DNA of 64,000 nt, taken from positions 1,748,501-1,812,500 of the forward strand of contig JARFJB010001964.1 of NCBI GenBank assembly GCA_036346205.1, in the 5' to 3' direction. The position numbers and the translations under genes are program-made. This stretch comes from Vesta saturnalis. Lineage: Eukaryota; Arthropoda; Insecta; Coleoptera; Lampyridae. Positions 30,241 to 46,324 of this stretch are shown one piece after another (the stretch's first letter is position 1; each line of letters opens with the position of its first letter). Under the pieces are notes generated by a model. The model saw only the letters and a program-made list of their open reading frames with translations. It had not been told where the DNA came from and did no database searches.

Positions 30241-31147
30241 TTTATCATTTAACCCAATAAAATGAATTCTTATGACTGCTTACATTTGGGTTTGTTGTAG
30301 AAAGGGGTTTATTACAAAGCTGTACATTTTTATGACATACATCTGCCATGTCATGTATTTTTCCTGCTATTACAAATACGTACCTATGGTTGTTTTATAC
30401 CCCGCGCTACCGTGGGATAAAATAAGTGATTTTCTTACTTCTCCATAATTTATTGTTATTGCAAAATGTTTACTGTTTGAGTTCAAACCTTAGACAAAAG
30501 GGTTGTATTTGCGCTTCAAGTTACTTTAAGATTTTATGACTTTTAACAATCGTATGTGGAATGGGTTTAAAGGAACCACATTTTTCGTAGAAATTCAATT
30601 CTATAGCAATCCTAAATATTATTCACGCGCTTTGTTTAGATCTAAAGTGTCATTTCACACGTCTCTAAAATTCTACTGGTTAGATTAGTATTATTTTTGT
30701 TTATTATTAATGTTCAAACCGCTGGATTATAAAAATCTGTTCAAAAACTCACCCTTGCCGTACAGTACTTTATTGATTTAGAAATTGTCATTTTATACTC
30801 TCACACGTTTCACTAACCGAAGGTAGAAGCCAGAGCTGCCTTAAACACGTTCTTTCGTTTTTAAATTACATTTTTGTATTAATTTAATATATTTAATGGG
30901 GAAAACCCCTTGTGTTAATAAACACTGGCTTAAGTTAAGAAAATTTTGTATCGTTTATAATTGAAGATATATTGATATGTTTCATTTAAGGAGGCTTGAT
31001 CGCACGAGGTAAAAGAATAGCGTGCGTGAAGGTGCAATTTTACCGTGAAGAGAAGTTGAATCTGCGATAACTTTTGTTTTATGTAAATCAATAGGAGACC
31101 AGACCACGTTACTCCTGCTGTTAGCTTTCTTTAGTAGCCACAATCTG
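30241..31147. other. AT-rich stretch without recognisable genes
   Basis: No coding region, RNA gene or repeat recognised. Confidence 0.6.
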
Positions 31148-31149
31148 TA

Positions 31150-33961
31150 CCGAGTGAGTAAATAAGAACGGCCGTCGGCCATATCTTCAGATCTGATTAT
31201 AGTACAGCTTTGGAAAAAAAATTTATAACAAAAGTGGCCTCGAGAAAAACCTAGAAATTATTTATAGAATTGTTTGAGAGTGCGTAATTGAATACCAAAA
31301 TTTTAAAAATCCAAATTTTGCAAAATTTGCGTAATTAAAGGGCAAGTATATATACGATAATGAGGTTCTACGAAAAACTACGCGTGAGTCATATTAGCAA
31401 CAAAATGTTGAAAACCGCAAGCCGACACATTTTTTCAATCCCAAGATATCTTAAGAAATGTGTAAACGGTGAACATTTTTTGTCAAACTTCAATTAGGCT
31501 GGTTAACTTCAACGGAAATCAACAATTTTAGTCTTGTTAGAAAGGCCTTACATTGGTCTACCTGCAATAGTTCAAAATGTTTTCATACTAATGTTACCCT
31601 CCCCGCTAGAGTGCGTTATCTAGAAGGTAATCTTTGTTAACTTTTCGTTTGGCACCTACATTTAAAAGTAATTAAAAATAATTTTATTGTAAACGTAAAA
31701 AAATTGCCTCTTATTATTTTCAGATGACCGCCTCACCAAAAGTAAACAAAAAAGGGTAGGTATAGGTAAATTTCGCTGTTCGATAATTTTTATCAAACAA
31801 TTTATATTATCAAACAAATCTGAAAACAGTGTAACCAACCTAACCATCAACAATTTAAAAAAATTACAACAAACAACTCTAAGAATGTTCAAACTGTCGT
31901 CCATCATTTTCAATACAAAATTCCAGTCTCTGGCGCGTGAATAAGACGGAAGTTGAAATTTCTGCCACTGAAATGCATTATATTGCATTTCGTATCCTTG
32001 CGATCATGTCTGCGCTTGTTGTGGGTCTGTTGGCAAAAACAAGTTCTTTTAATCACCCTCACAAATAAAAATCTAAACACGTCAGCTCTGGGTATCTGGC
32101 TAACCAGTGAAATAAACTTTCACGTCCTATCCATCTATCAGGATATGTTTGATTAAAACAATTCTGAACATCCCTAGAGTAATGTGCCGGACTCATTATG
32201 TTGGAAAAACAAATCACGACGAATTGCACGTCGTACGTCTTCTAAAAGAAGTGACATTTCGTTTGTTAAAAAATCTAAATATCTTTCCCATTAAGGCTTT
32301 CATTAAAAAAATGTGGTCCAATTATTTGTCTACCTAGAATGCCGCACCACTCGTTTACAGACCTACGACCCTGATCTTGAACCTTCCGCATCCATTTGGG
32401 ATTTATTCTGACCAATAGTGCATGTTATGGCGATTTACACTAACATCACTCCGAAATGTTGCTTCATCTGACCACATAATGTGTGAAAATATTTCAGGAT
32501 TTTCTCCTATCATATTTAATAGCCAGTTACAATAATCCAGTCTGCTATTGAAATCTCCAGTATTTAAACCTTGGTGTAGGACTATGTGATATGGTGCAAT
32601 CTAAAACAAAAATATCTCGTTATTAACAACAGAAAAAAGTTTTCAAGTGCTGTAACCCGTGTGGAGCTTTTACGAAAGTTTTTCGCCTGGCCTCTCATTA
32701 TTTTTTAGTTTTATTATTTGATACCAATAATACAATTTTGGTAATAATAGTTATTTATGGTACAAATAAACGTGACCTTTTATTTTTTAAGTAATTACTG
32801 AATTGAACTTATTTGATGTTTTATTACTATAGCTGGACAAAAGATGGCAGACCACATTAAACACCTAATAAACTAAACATTTTATCACAAATTAATTATC
32901 ACATAATAACATTTACTCAGATATAATTGAAAAATTATAAATATGGAAATTATAGGTAGGTACTGGCTTTTAAGGATTACGCACGCGAAAAATATTAATA
33001 AAAGTTAATAAAATTTGTAGGCAGAAATTTATAAAAAAAAGTAGTCATTTGTGTTCTCTTAAGATAATTCGAACGGTGGTTTAATTTATTCTTAAGTCTC
33101 TGGCTATATGTTGTGTGCTTACATAAGAGTTAAAATTTACATATGCCAAAACATTTGTTATATTTTCCACCGTTCTACCTTCTACCACGTCCTCGATACA
33201 CGGGAATCTAAACACTTCCTGTAGTACGCAAACGTTCAGCGATTCCAAGAAATACTCTGTTGCTGTGATGTCTTCTGTTTGGGTACTGCAGCGCATAAAC
33301 TCTGTAACCAACGGTTGCATTTCTCATGCATTCGAAATAAACAGCCAACATGTCAAAGGCTTCTTCATTTGTAAGAATCATATTTTTCTAATTATGATAT
33401 CGAAAATGATTACCTGGATAAATTAACAACTGCAACAAGACTAATAATTTTTGACATATGTTCTCGTATTAATCATAGCCTACTTGATTTCAACTTGATT
33501 TAATTTACTTAATATATTAACTACTGTGTAACTGTAAGAGTGTTAAAATATACCTAATATGGTTATTCTTGAGCAATTTTCATAACATGTGATACACATA
33601 TGATATTTTTTCAACAAGAGTAAGTTTGTGAAGATCGATTAAGCAGAACCGGACTTACAGGCGTTTTTTCATAACTGGGTTCCCACTCCCCCACCGCTTA
33701 TTTGAAAAGATACACTAAAACTTGTTTAATAAAAAGTACGTAGAAGCCAAATTTATAATGCCCTTTAATTAAGCAAGTTTTTCAAAATTTGGCTTTTTAA
33801 AGCTTTGGTATTCAATTCCGCCCTCTAGCGGTGGACCTACAATTCCATAAATAATTTCCAGGTGTTTTTCCAGGCCACTTTTTTTATAAATTTTTTTCCC
33901 AAAGCTGTAGTATAATGCGATCTGAAAATACGGCCTACGGCGTTCTTATTTGCTCACCTTG
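31150..33961 (-). mobile_element. 2.8-kb mariner-type element D with about 220-bp inverted ends
   Basis: The left end GAGTGAGTAAATAAGAAC and right end (complement AAGGTGAGCAAATAAGAAC) are inverted, with TA on both sides (31148-31149 and 33962-33963). The arms share CAGCTTTGG(A/G)AAAAAAATTT, AGTGGCCT and AATTGAATACCAAA. Near 33815-33835 the right arm has an extra CCGCCCTCTAGCGGTGG palindrome that is absent from the left. Encodes a decayed minus-strand transposase. Confidence 0.85.
31950..33340 (-). pseudogene. DD41D-like transposase of element D
   Basis: Minus-strand reading from about 33320 shows EYFLESLNVCVLQEVFRFP, then AYVNFNSYVSTQHIARDLRIN (second HTH: V-S-T-(R/Q)-H-I-A-R-(D/E)-L). From about 32600 it continues with IAPYHIVLHQGLNTGDFNSR, WLLNMIGENPEIFSHIMWSD (first catalytic Asp, WSDEATF), VNRHNMHYWSE, a WCGI-type segment, then DRWIGRESLFHW and LDFYL in shifting frames. 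The order and motifs match the DD41D transposases at 25770 and 48655. Numerous stops and frameshifts. Confidence 0.8.
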
Positions 33962-33963
33962 TA

Positions 33964-35805
33964 CGTTATTGAAAAGGGCTGGTATCTTGTCTTACGTGGT
34001 GTTTTGTCTTACGGTATGATCAATAATTAAAGCTCTCAACCGAAATCCATTTCAATATAATGTATTAACTGTATTTTTGGTATATGACAAGTAAGTACAT
34101 GTCCTTCTTAGTGCAAATTACGTTTTATTAAGTGGCCAAATTAAATGAATTAATTTACGAACATTAAAGTAAAGCTAATCTAATATTGTTTCGGAAGTTT
34201 TAATACGTTTGTAATGAAAAGAAAACAACTGACGTGTTAATGTTTTCTAAGATCAAAATATTACCTTACATCCGTAGTATTTGCTGACATAGGTCAAACT
34301 AAACTTGGTTGTTACATTGGAGATATACAGTTTCAATCATCTTTCATTTTGAAATAATCCTACTTAATGATAGGTTATATGTTATGTATAGTTTATGTGT
34401 CAATTAAGAATTAGTTTATTATCGTAAAGCTTGGCGTAAGGTTAAGTACTACTTTATTTGCTTTCATGCAGAAATTGATCAGGAAATATTATTTTGTTTT
34501 ATTAAATATACAAATAAATACAGCTGTTTTATTGTTTATTAAGATTGCGTGTGGTATTGAAGTACAACTTTCTCTATTTTTGTTGTATTTTAATCATAAC
34601 TTATAAAAACTGGGTGTGGCCTAACCATATGCTTACTAATTAATGATATGAATGTATCTCTGCCTCCCTTACGACCTGATAATGAAAAGAGCTCTCTATC
34701 TACAGTAACTTTCGTAAGTAATGTCCTTTGCGGAGCTAGCCCGTGGTGCTAACTTACCTTTTTATTTAAGCGACAATTTCTCTTTGTTTAAGTTACCTTC
34801 CGAAGGGAAATAATGATATTTTTAAACTTTTTTAGCTTGTTATAGGGTCCAACGTATACTTTTCCACAAAAACAAGGCCACTTGTTTGACATTATAATGT
34901 GATTGTATTTTGTTAAACTGGTTTATTGGTTGTGGATTTTTTTATCGTTATCCTTCAACCGTCAAAGGGTGTCCTGAAATGTCATTTTCAGGGTGGCGCA
35001 CAAACAAATATATTCCATGGTAGACTTTTAAATACGAGGACCTAATTGTTATAGCAGACTTGTACGCTGGATTTTCATGTTATATACATATTGACGCTTT
35101 AAGTAACTTTTACATAAAAGGTAAATACTTGTAATTATGAGCGTAAATAGCGAAAGTATACATTTTCATACTCTTACCACCATTTCTGCTTCTTTGTTTT
35201 CACCTGGATTACATTACAATGTTTTTGAACTAACTACATTGTTAATGTATTTGTATTATTTTTATTATCTCAGGCCCTAGTAAGTCTAAATAGAATGTTT
35301 TAAATGCTACTGTGATTGCTATAATAATTCTTTCTAATACGCTATTAACAATTCTAAAAAAATGTTCGTGACAAGAAAGATCCGGGAAGGACAGGTATAT
35401 GATGTCAGCTGTACTTGGAGTCGCCTGAACCTTCCACTACATAATGTGTCGTTAAGGGATAATTCAGGATTGGGTTAAGTAACTAAAGCATTACATAAAT
35501 TAAATTACATTTAAATAATATGCACAAGTACGACTTCATTGTTCTGAAATGCTTTACTACGTACTCAATCGATAATATTAGACTTAAACTACACAAAAAA
35601 TCTGGTCATAAATCGTTAGTAAAACTAAAATAATATTCAATAATAGAATACACATGCAATAATCATAACAGGAATATTCTTTGCGTTCTCACATTTTATA
35701 AATTTCCTTGACAATAACCTCTCCTAATAAAGCCTATTTACAGATTACGACAATTGCAATATCGCCAGAAGTGTGTACATTTTATAAATCTATAAAATAT
35801 GTACG
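33964..35805. other. AT-rich stretch without recognisable genes
   Basis: No gene recognised. A diverged short motif near 35118-35160 (GGTAAATACTTGTAATTATG and following) resembles 1490-1540 and 44917-44960. The stretch ends at the CA microsatellite. Confidence 0.55.
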
Positions 35806-36960
<1,155 letters not shown>

Positions 36961-37189
36961 ACGCACACGCAACGCAAGCACAGCACGCAACACGCAGCAA
37001 GCAACACGACACGCAACCAAGCACAGACGAACGCAGACACGCGACGCAACGCAAGCAACAGCGCGCACACGCACACGCACCACACGCAACCAGGCACAAC
37101 GCACACAACGAACAACGCACACAGACGCAACGCAACGCAAGAACGCAACGACGCAACACACGCAAGCGACGCACACGCAACGCAGAGCA
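36961..37189. repeat. Transition zone: degenerate CA/CGCA words
   Basis: Irregular CGCAACGCA, CACGACGCA and CAAGCA words between the CA block and the GACGCA array; no fixed period. It looks like the mutational bridge between the two repeat types. Confidence 0.8.
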
Positions 37190-39470
<2,281 letters not shown>

Positions 39471-39479
39471 CGGAAGCGG

Positions 39480-40215
39480 ACGCGGACGCGGACGCGGATG
39501 CAGACACGGATACGGACACAGACACAGACACAGACACAGACACAGACACAGACACAGACACAGACACAGACACAGACACAGACACAGACACAGACACAGA
39601 CACAGACACAGACACAGACACAGACACAGACACAGACACAGACACAGACACAGACACGACAGACACAGACAGACACGACAGACACAGACACAGACACAGA
39701 CACAGACACACAGACACGACACGGACACAGGACACGGACACGACACGACACGGACACGGACACAGACACAGACACAGACACAGACACAGACACAGACACA
39801 GACACAGACACAGACACAACACAGTCACAGACACAGACAGACAGACACAGACACAGACACAGACACAGACACAGACACAGACACAGACACAGACACAGAC
39901 ACAGACACAGACACAGACAGACACAGACAGACACAGACTCAGACACAGACACAGACACAGACACAGCACAGACACAGACACAGACACAGACACAGACACA
40001 GACACAGACCAGACCAGACACAGACACAGACACAGACACAGACCAGACACAGACACAGACCAGACACAGACCAGACAGACACAGACACAGACAGACCAGA
40101 CACAGACTCAGGCACAGACACAGACACAGACACAGACACAGACACAGACAGACACAGACACAGACACAGACACAGACACAGACACAGACACAGACACAGA
40201 CACAGACACAGACAC
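39480..40215. repeat. (GACACA)n hexanucleotide array
   Basis: GACACA repeated with few interruptions (ACGACAGACA, CCAGACCAGA). It differs from the neighbouring GACGCA array by one G-to-A transition per unit, as expected from CpG loss. Confidence 0.97.
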
Positions 40216-40280
40216 GCAGACGCAGACGCAGGCGCATGCGCAGACGCAGGCGCAGACGCAGACGCAGACACAGACGCAGG

Positions 40281-40342
<62 letters not shown>

Positions 40343-40517
40343 TTTCGCAGACGCAGACGCAGACGTCAGACGCAGACGCAGACGCAGACTTGCTAGACAC
40401 ATACACAGCACACGACACAACACATGTTACACAGACACAGACACAGACATCAGAACAGACACAGACACAGACACAGACACAGATGCAGACACAGACACAG
40501 ACACAAACTCAGGCACA

Positions 40518-40555
<38 letters not shown>

Positions 40556-40564
40556 TACAGACAC

Positions 40565-40566
<2 letters not shown>
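40216..40566. repeat. Mixed GACGCA, GACACA and (CA)n tail
   Basis: GACGCA units return at 40216-40390, a short unique gap follows, then GACACA to about 40520 and pure CA at 40518-40551. The simple-sequence block ends here. Confidence 0.95.

Positions 40567-40567
<1 letters not shown>

Positions 40568-40603
<36 letters not shown>
40568..40603. repeat. (TA)n microsatellite
   Basis: About 18 TA units directly following the CA tail. Confidence 0.97.
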
Positions 40604-40607
<4 letters not shown>

Positions 40608-42060
40608 TGTATTTGTGGTAATAGGGCATGAATGTAAACGTTCGATTTCATACCTGGTTCCCGCGAATCTTTGTTCCTTAACAATCCCTTCAACCTATTC
40701 CCGTAAGAATGTATTATAAATGTTTATTATATTAAATATGAAATCAATATTCTAGATATGCCTAAAAGCAGAGCTCTGGTTGTCGTCAAAGTAGCACGGA
40801 TTTATAAAAGTTCTAAACACTTCTTTCTTCAGGACATAAATGGGTAGGACTGCACAATAGGCATTACGCTGCGGTGTCAGATGTATTGTGAAAAAAACTA
40901 GGCTTACTAGTTTACCTTGGTGATACCTAACTGTGTTTACTTTTTACTCAGTCGTAAGCTAACATTAATCGAACTAAACATATCCAATGAAAAGTCATTT
41001 TCACAAACTACTAACTTCTAAAATAGTCACTGGCCTGTAAAGTTTTTAGGAACGAAAGACATGAAAGGCAAATATACTATAATCATTAATACTAAGTCCG
41101 AATGTGAGAAAAATTAGAAAATTAGCAACCGGTTGTCGTGGTAATACTTTAAGGCACTACCGAGAAATGTCATTATAATAGTTATTTATGTATTATAGGC
41201 AATAATGGGGTTTTTATAAAGTTAGTTGCTTTCAAAAGAAATACGTTTCTCATATGTGACAGTAAGTATTGGTGCGTTATCATCGAAACGAGTACAAAGC
41301 ACGCACGACAAATTAATAATTCATTTGACGTTTTGGTTTAGTTTTAAACGTAATAACTGTGATACTTCCAGAAATAGGATAAATGAAATTGAGAAATTAT
41401 ACCACCTAACATAAACATGATTAATTGAAATAATCGCATTGTAAGTATTTTTAAACAACCTCATAATTTGTGCCTATTATTTTCAATTTTTGAGGTTTCC
41501 GTATAGTCCGCTGGGTCATAATGACATCCCCGGGCTATAAAAAGGTGGTTATATCAAAGAAATATGGTTATAATTATTATAGTATAATGTAATCGTACAT
41601 AAATAGAATTATATCACAAATTTACATTTTTAATCTAATTTAGTAATGAATAACAAATAATGTATACTACATTATACGCAAGGTAACGGTTTTTACCGGC
41701 CTAGGAGATTACAGGCTCGCCAGCAAACTTCCCTCGTCAGTAAAAACCAATTTACCATACTAATAATGTAAATCAATATAACGTTTGACTTTAAATTTAT
41801 TGTAATCGACTAAAACCATACCTCCGTGATTCTCTTTACTTAAGTTGACAAGTAAAAGATTTTTTAAGTAAATGTAGGACCAATTTATGGTCTTCCAAGG
41901 TTCATACTGTAAATATTATATTATCAACATTTCAGCTCTTTTATTAATATATAATATGTAATTACAAGTAATTTTAAGGTCGAGGAAAATTATCATCGTC
42001 TTGAGTTTGATTTGAAGTATTTTGATACCGTTTTGAAAAGCGAACAAAATACAAATATTT
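40604..42060. other. AT-rich stretch; one small hairpin element
   Basis: No gene recognised. At 41668-41769 a small foldback is visible: TACATTATACGCAAGGTAAC near the left and TTTACCATACTAATAATGTA at the right, enclosing a GC-richer loop with CCTAGGAGATTACAGG. Confidence 0.5.
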
Positions 42061-42064
42061 ATGA

Positions 42065-43091
42065 TTAAACAAGGAAAACAAAAAAATCAATCAAGGAATC
42101 TCCGGCACTATTTACGATGGCCTCCCAATGTTTTGGAAGTTTTTGGATTCCTTGCTTATGAAAATTATAGGTTTGAAGCGAAGAACTCGTGGAGCCAATT
42201 TTGGAGCTTAAAGTCGTTGTAGAAAGATATCCCTGCAGATTGTTTGACAGCGATCGTAACAGATGAAAATCAAATGGCACAAGATCAGGTGAGTACGCCG
42301 CATACGCCAAAACTTCCGAGGTCTTGGATGACCATTTTAGTGAGATTTGCCGTGTGAGACCGAGCATTATCGTGTTGCAAAATAACTTCATCCTTTTTTT
42401 CCGGGGGTCGCTGCTTGAAGTAGCGTAAGTTGTTCACAATAAAGTTCGGCCGTAATTGTTTGATATCTGGAAAGCGATTCATAATAAACAACACCTTCTT
42501 GATTCCACCAAACGTAAATCATGTTTTTCTAGAGTGAAGTTCTTGTTTTACGCGTGGAGTTACTTGCTTATCTGGACTTAGCCATTCTTTCCTTTCTTTG
42601 AAATTGATGTAAAGGCACCACTTTTTGTCTCCTGTGATGATGCGTGACAAAAATGATTGATGTTGTTGACGAGCTAGACAATGGCGTACAAGAAGTGGAG
42701 AACAAGTGATGACACCATTATCTTTGTTGTTTTGCGACAATGCATGTGGAACCCACGCACCCAGCTTTTAAACCTTCTCCATTGCATTCAGATGACGAAT
42801 GATAGTTGAATAGTTACGTTCAAGCTTTTCCGCCAATTCGCGTGTTGTTTGTCGAGGGGTTTCATGAAGGAGAGCGTTTAAACGTTCTTCGTCGAAGTTG
42901 GATGTTCGATCTTGCCGATCAGTGTCACCTAGCTCAAAATTTCCATCTCTAAACTGAGAAAACCATTTTTGGACAGCTCTATCAGTTATTGCAGGTTCTC
43001 CATAAACATTTGGTATGGTTCGCGCAGCTTCTACTGCTTTAACACTTCAACTATATTCGAATAAAAGAAAGTGTCGGAAATGAGGCTGCAT
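42065..43091 (-). pseudogene. mariner (DD34D-type) transposase
   Basis: ATG at 43091 opens MQPHFRHFLLFEYS, followed by an in-frame TGA, then AVQKWFSQFRDGNFELGDTD, RQDRTSNFDEERLNALLHE and a second HTH (TTRELAEKLERNYSTIIRHL). The middle has FLSRIITGDKKWCLYINF (first Asp), the C-terminal half QHDNARSHTANL (second Asp), and in a shifted frame AYAAYSPDLVPFDFHLLRSL (third Asp in the PFD of SPDLVPFD). This order is the canonical mariner transposase and differs from the DD41D group elsewhere. At least one stop and two frameshifts. Element ends were not resolved; the LTR-like repeat begins 37 bp upstream of the start. Confidence 0.92.
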
Positions 43092-43127
43092 ATTCAATTA
43101 GCTAAAAAAGACAAATTCATAAAGGTA

Positions 43128-45549
43128 TGTAAGTAGCGGACCGAGAAAATTGTATGATTGTAATAAATATTTTCAAATCGCAATTGTTACCGCGATAGAA
43201 AATATAATTAATGGGTTTAAATATCTTGATAAATAAGTCCTATTTTGATAATATTTTCGGAATATTTTATTTCATGTATTTTATGTAACCGATATTTGAG
43301 TAAGGGTTGAAAAGAAAAAAAAACATGTTTTGGGGTAGAAAACAGGTGTTCTCTAGAAACTGCATTTACAGAAAACCGTAATGAATCGAAAATTTCTATG
43401 CACTCATTTTAGAGGTAAAAACGTCGCAGCTAGTAATTAATTACATCGGAACATACCGCAAGTCAAAAGACTTGGTACTTTGAAATTAGAAACCTAGATA
43501 TAGGGTTCGTTAATGTACGAGTTGCATATTTTAAAAATTAATGCTTCTTTTAGTAATAAATGTGAAAATTTTCCCACGTAATAGTTCTTGTTTTTTTTAT
43601 AACTTTTAAAAACGGGGGTGGATTTGGAGAGTAAGGACAGTTAGTTGTAGGAGAGTTTTGATGCAAGTCGGATCGATCTGATTGCTTAATTACAAACCCT
43701 CACTCTAAATCGTTCTGTTTATAAATATTTGAGCGTGTACATTTTAGTAAAACTAAAACCGCGAATTTGCTTTTCTTGCTTTCCTGCGTTGTTTTGGATG
43801 TAAGTTTTACACAAAATTGAAGGTGGTCGTGTAAATAAACGTATCGATAAATATTCGGGTTTTAATAAGCGGGCGTGTAAACAATATATTTATAAATAAT
43901 CGTCATCGTCTTTGGTTTAAACGACGTATCTTAACCCGTCAAATATTGGTAGATAAGTGATGAATGAAAGGATTCAAACGTATTTTATGTAAATTAAGCT
44001 CGAATCATACAATTCAACAAGCCCATGTAACCTATTAATTGCCTTGCAAGGAGTATCTATCTAATTACGCAAGCACGTTCCTCAATTTGAAATCCTTTAC
44101 AGGAAAAGGACTCCGCGCCAGACAGTACAGTGTCCCATCTCTCAGTGCTTGTACGAGTTCGCATTGTTGACTGTTTCCTAATATTTTCGCCCGTGCAGGC
44201 GTAGAAAAACGTGGCACGATAAATCTCAGTGAAATTGTTATAAAAGATACCGGGATTTATAATACCGGGATTTATAGACACGGGTCCAGACGATTTTAAA
44301 ACCACCCCGATTTCCATTGGTACTGTTCTTATTGTTTTTAAATGTATAGAGATGTATAGGTGAACGTGCAAGCTGTGGAATGGATGCTGTAAGTTGTAGC
44401 CTAGCTACTTGCGGGTAGGTTATTCACTACTTTGTTATTATTTATTTACATCTTACCTTTTTTTAAGTGTCTTTGATTCAGTCGGCATATTTAGAATTGT
44501 TTTTCTACGCACTGATTTTTCTTTATATACGTAATTTATTGTAATTGTACATAAATATTTTTTTTTTAAGTACAGAAATAAACGTGCTTTAAAATGGTAT
44601 ATAATAGGTAAGTAGAAAAATTATATTTTATCATAAAAACTGAGCTCAAGAAAAAATGAACGAACTTATGCACCAACCTGTTACTTTGGTCTCGCTGATG
44701 CCGCGGCCTACAATTCTGCTCATTCTCGCAAAACTATCGTTTATGGCCAAGTGATTCAAATAACTATAATTAAGTTTATTTATTGAGTATATTTAGGTGT
44801 TTCAATAGCAATTCTAGTTATAGTTTTATAAATCTAACGATAGCTGCAATTGCCGTTGATTCGACTAAAGCTTGCAAAACCTGCTTTTAAATACACGATT
44901 CTTACCAATGAAAGGTAGGTATTTTTAATTATGAACTTAAGTCGTGAAAGATTTAATTTTTATAATTACACTTAAGATTTCAGTATTTTGAAAATTGTGA
45001 TTTTTTTTAAAGTTTTGTCCATATTCGTTAGTAAGAGTAAAGACAAAGGTGTCAATATTGTAAGTACATGCGATTAATTGTCCGACTTAGTTGCTTTGTA
45101 TGCCTTAACCTTATTGTAGGCACCTGACAAAGGAATTTATTTAGTACACATAATTAAATATAAATTATATACTACTTGCTTTTAGGTATCTATAGCCTTT
45201 AACAATTACAATTATTTCCTAATTTGTATTTTTCAAGTAGCCTTCATCAGGGAAAGGTATCATTTAGATGATAAATTATGTGTTTAAACGTCTACATAGC
45301 TTTCTCTCATGGTGCTCTAACTTCCTTATCTATAGTTGAAACGTATATGTGGATTGATAAATTGTAATTATTTATACAAATAAACACACACTAATAAAAA
45401 TTTTGCGCAAAGAATCTAATTGCTGAAAGTTATCGATTATGTGAAGTATTAAAAAAGTCAATACATGTAGTTCATATATTCTAACTTAATATAAATTCAT
45501 CTCATAAAATAAAGATACATACTGATTACTGATTAAACCTGGCTGCTAC
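43128..45549 (+). mobile_element. LTR-like TG...CA element, plus-strand copy
   Basis: Begins TGTAAGTAGCGGACCGAGAAA and aligns, with indels, to the complement of 58244-56076. Shared blocks are TGAGTAAGGGTTG, TTCTTGTTTTTTT, AACTAAAAC, GACAGTACAG, ACGGGTCCAGA, TTATTGTTTTTA and GTAATTTATTG. A matching end, ACCTGGCTGCTACA, is at 45536-45549. TG...CA termini and no coding capacity suggest a long solo LTR, but no target duplication is evident here. Alignment is secure to about 44600 and tentative after that. Confidence 0.55.
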
Positions 45550-45803
45550 ATGCGAGCTAACGTTAACAGTTTATAGACGTCGTAAATGCCATAAACACCG
45601 CGACATTCCTGCAGTATTCCTTGCATGTACAGATCATAAAACATACGAGCGATCGCGGCCATCCGTGGCCATTGGTTTAGCCAATAACAGTGTGCCACAA
45701 CATTGCCCTTGCGGTACCTTAAATAGTGAAGCGAACAATATATTAATAAAGTAGAGTTGTGTGCAAATAACTTCTGGTCTACACTAGCGATTATGGTTGA
45801 CAT
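45546..45803 (-). CDS. 85-codon unknown open frame in a GC-richer island
   Basis: ATG at 45803. Contains KLFAHNSTLLIYCSLHYLRY, VVAHCYWLNQWPRMAAIAR and MQGILQECRGVYGIYDVYKL. No family recognised. The DNA between 45545 and 45830 is less AT-rich than its surroundings and carries ATTGGTTTAGCCAAT, an inverted CCAAT pair, so it could equally be a promoter-proximal region. Its 3' end overlaps the end of the LTR-like element. Low support as a gene. Confidence 0.2.
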   Translation of the reverse strand: MSTIIASVDQKLFAHNSTLLIYCSLHYLRYRKGNVVAHCYWLNQWPRMAAIARMFYDLYMQGILQECRGVYGIYDVYKLLTLARM

Positions 45804-45865
45804 ATTTTACTAAAACTGTACGAACGTGATATTGAAGTAATAATTTAACATAAAGGGCGACAGAT

Positions 45866-46324
45866 ATGTGTCACCTAATCAAATTTACGGTTGCTCCGGT
45901 GTATTTTGTCAGCAATGGTGTCTTTCCATCTTTTCACACATGTACTAACCGACGACTTTCTGCTAATTTGTCTGTCGACGAAGGCCGTATTTCTTTATTT
46001 AGGCTATGTAAGCTACCATTTGACTCACACCTCTATGCCATTAACTGCGGTACGCCGACGATGTTAGATGGCTCCCTGATGCGATGCGGCAATTTGGAAC
46101 CTCGTTCCAGCACCTCCGTAACAGCTCAGAGTGCTTCTGCCATCGGCCCTGACAGTTTTACGATAGACGAGAGCACCACGTACAACATTTCTCTTCATCA
46201 ACGGGTTGTATATAACTCGCAGCACTCACAGTTCAAATTATCATGCGTTAGGCACTACATGCAAGTTGCTTATGTTAATAATGTTTTAAACTTCCAAAAC
46301 CTTCCTAAATTTTTTAAAATATAA
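45866..46324 (+). CDS. 152-residue unknown open frame
   Basis: ATG at 45866, stop TAA at 46322-46324. Segments include TCTNRRLSANLSVDEGRISL, PFDSHLYAINCGTPTMLDG and STSVTAQSASAIGPDSFTID. Base composition (about half GC over 45950-46200) and balanced residue use set it apart from the AT-rich chance frames nearby, while the opposite strand is full of stops. No domain recognised, no signal peptide or membrane segment evident. It could be an exon, since the last 30 or so residues become AT-rich. Moderate-to-low confidence. Confidence 0.3.
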   Translation: MCHLIKFTVAPVYFVSNGVFPSFHTCTNRRLSANLSVDEGRISLFRLCKLPFDSHLYAINCGTPTMLDGSLMRCGNLEPRSSTSVTAQSASAIGPDSFTIDESTTYNISLHQRVVYNSQHSQFKLSCVRHYMQVAYVNNVLNFQNLPKFFKI

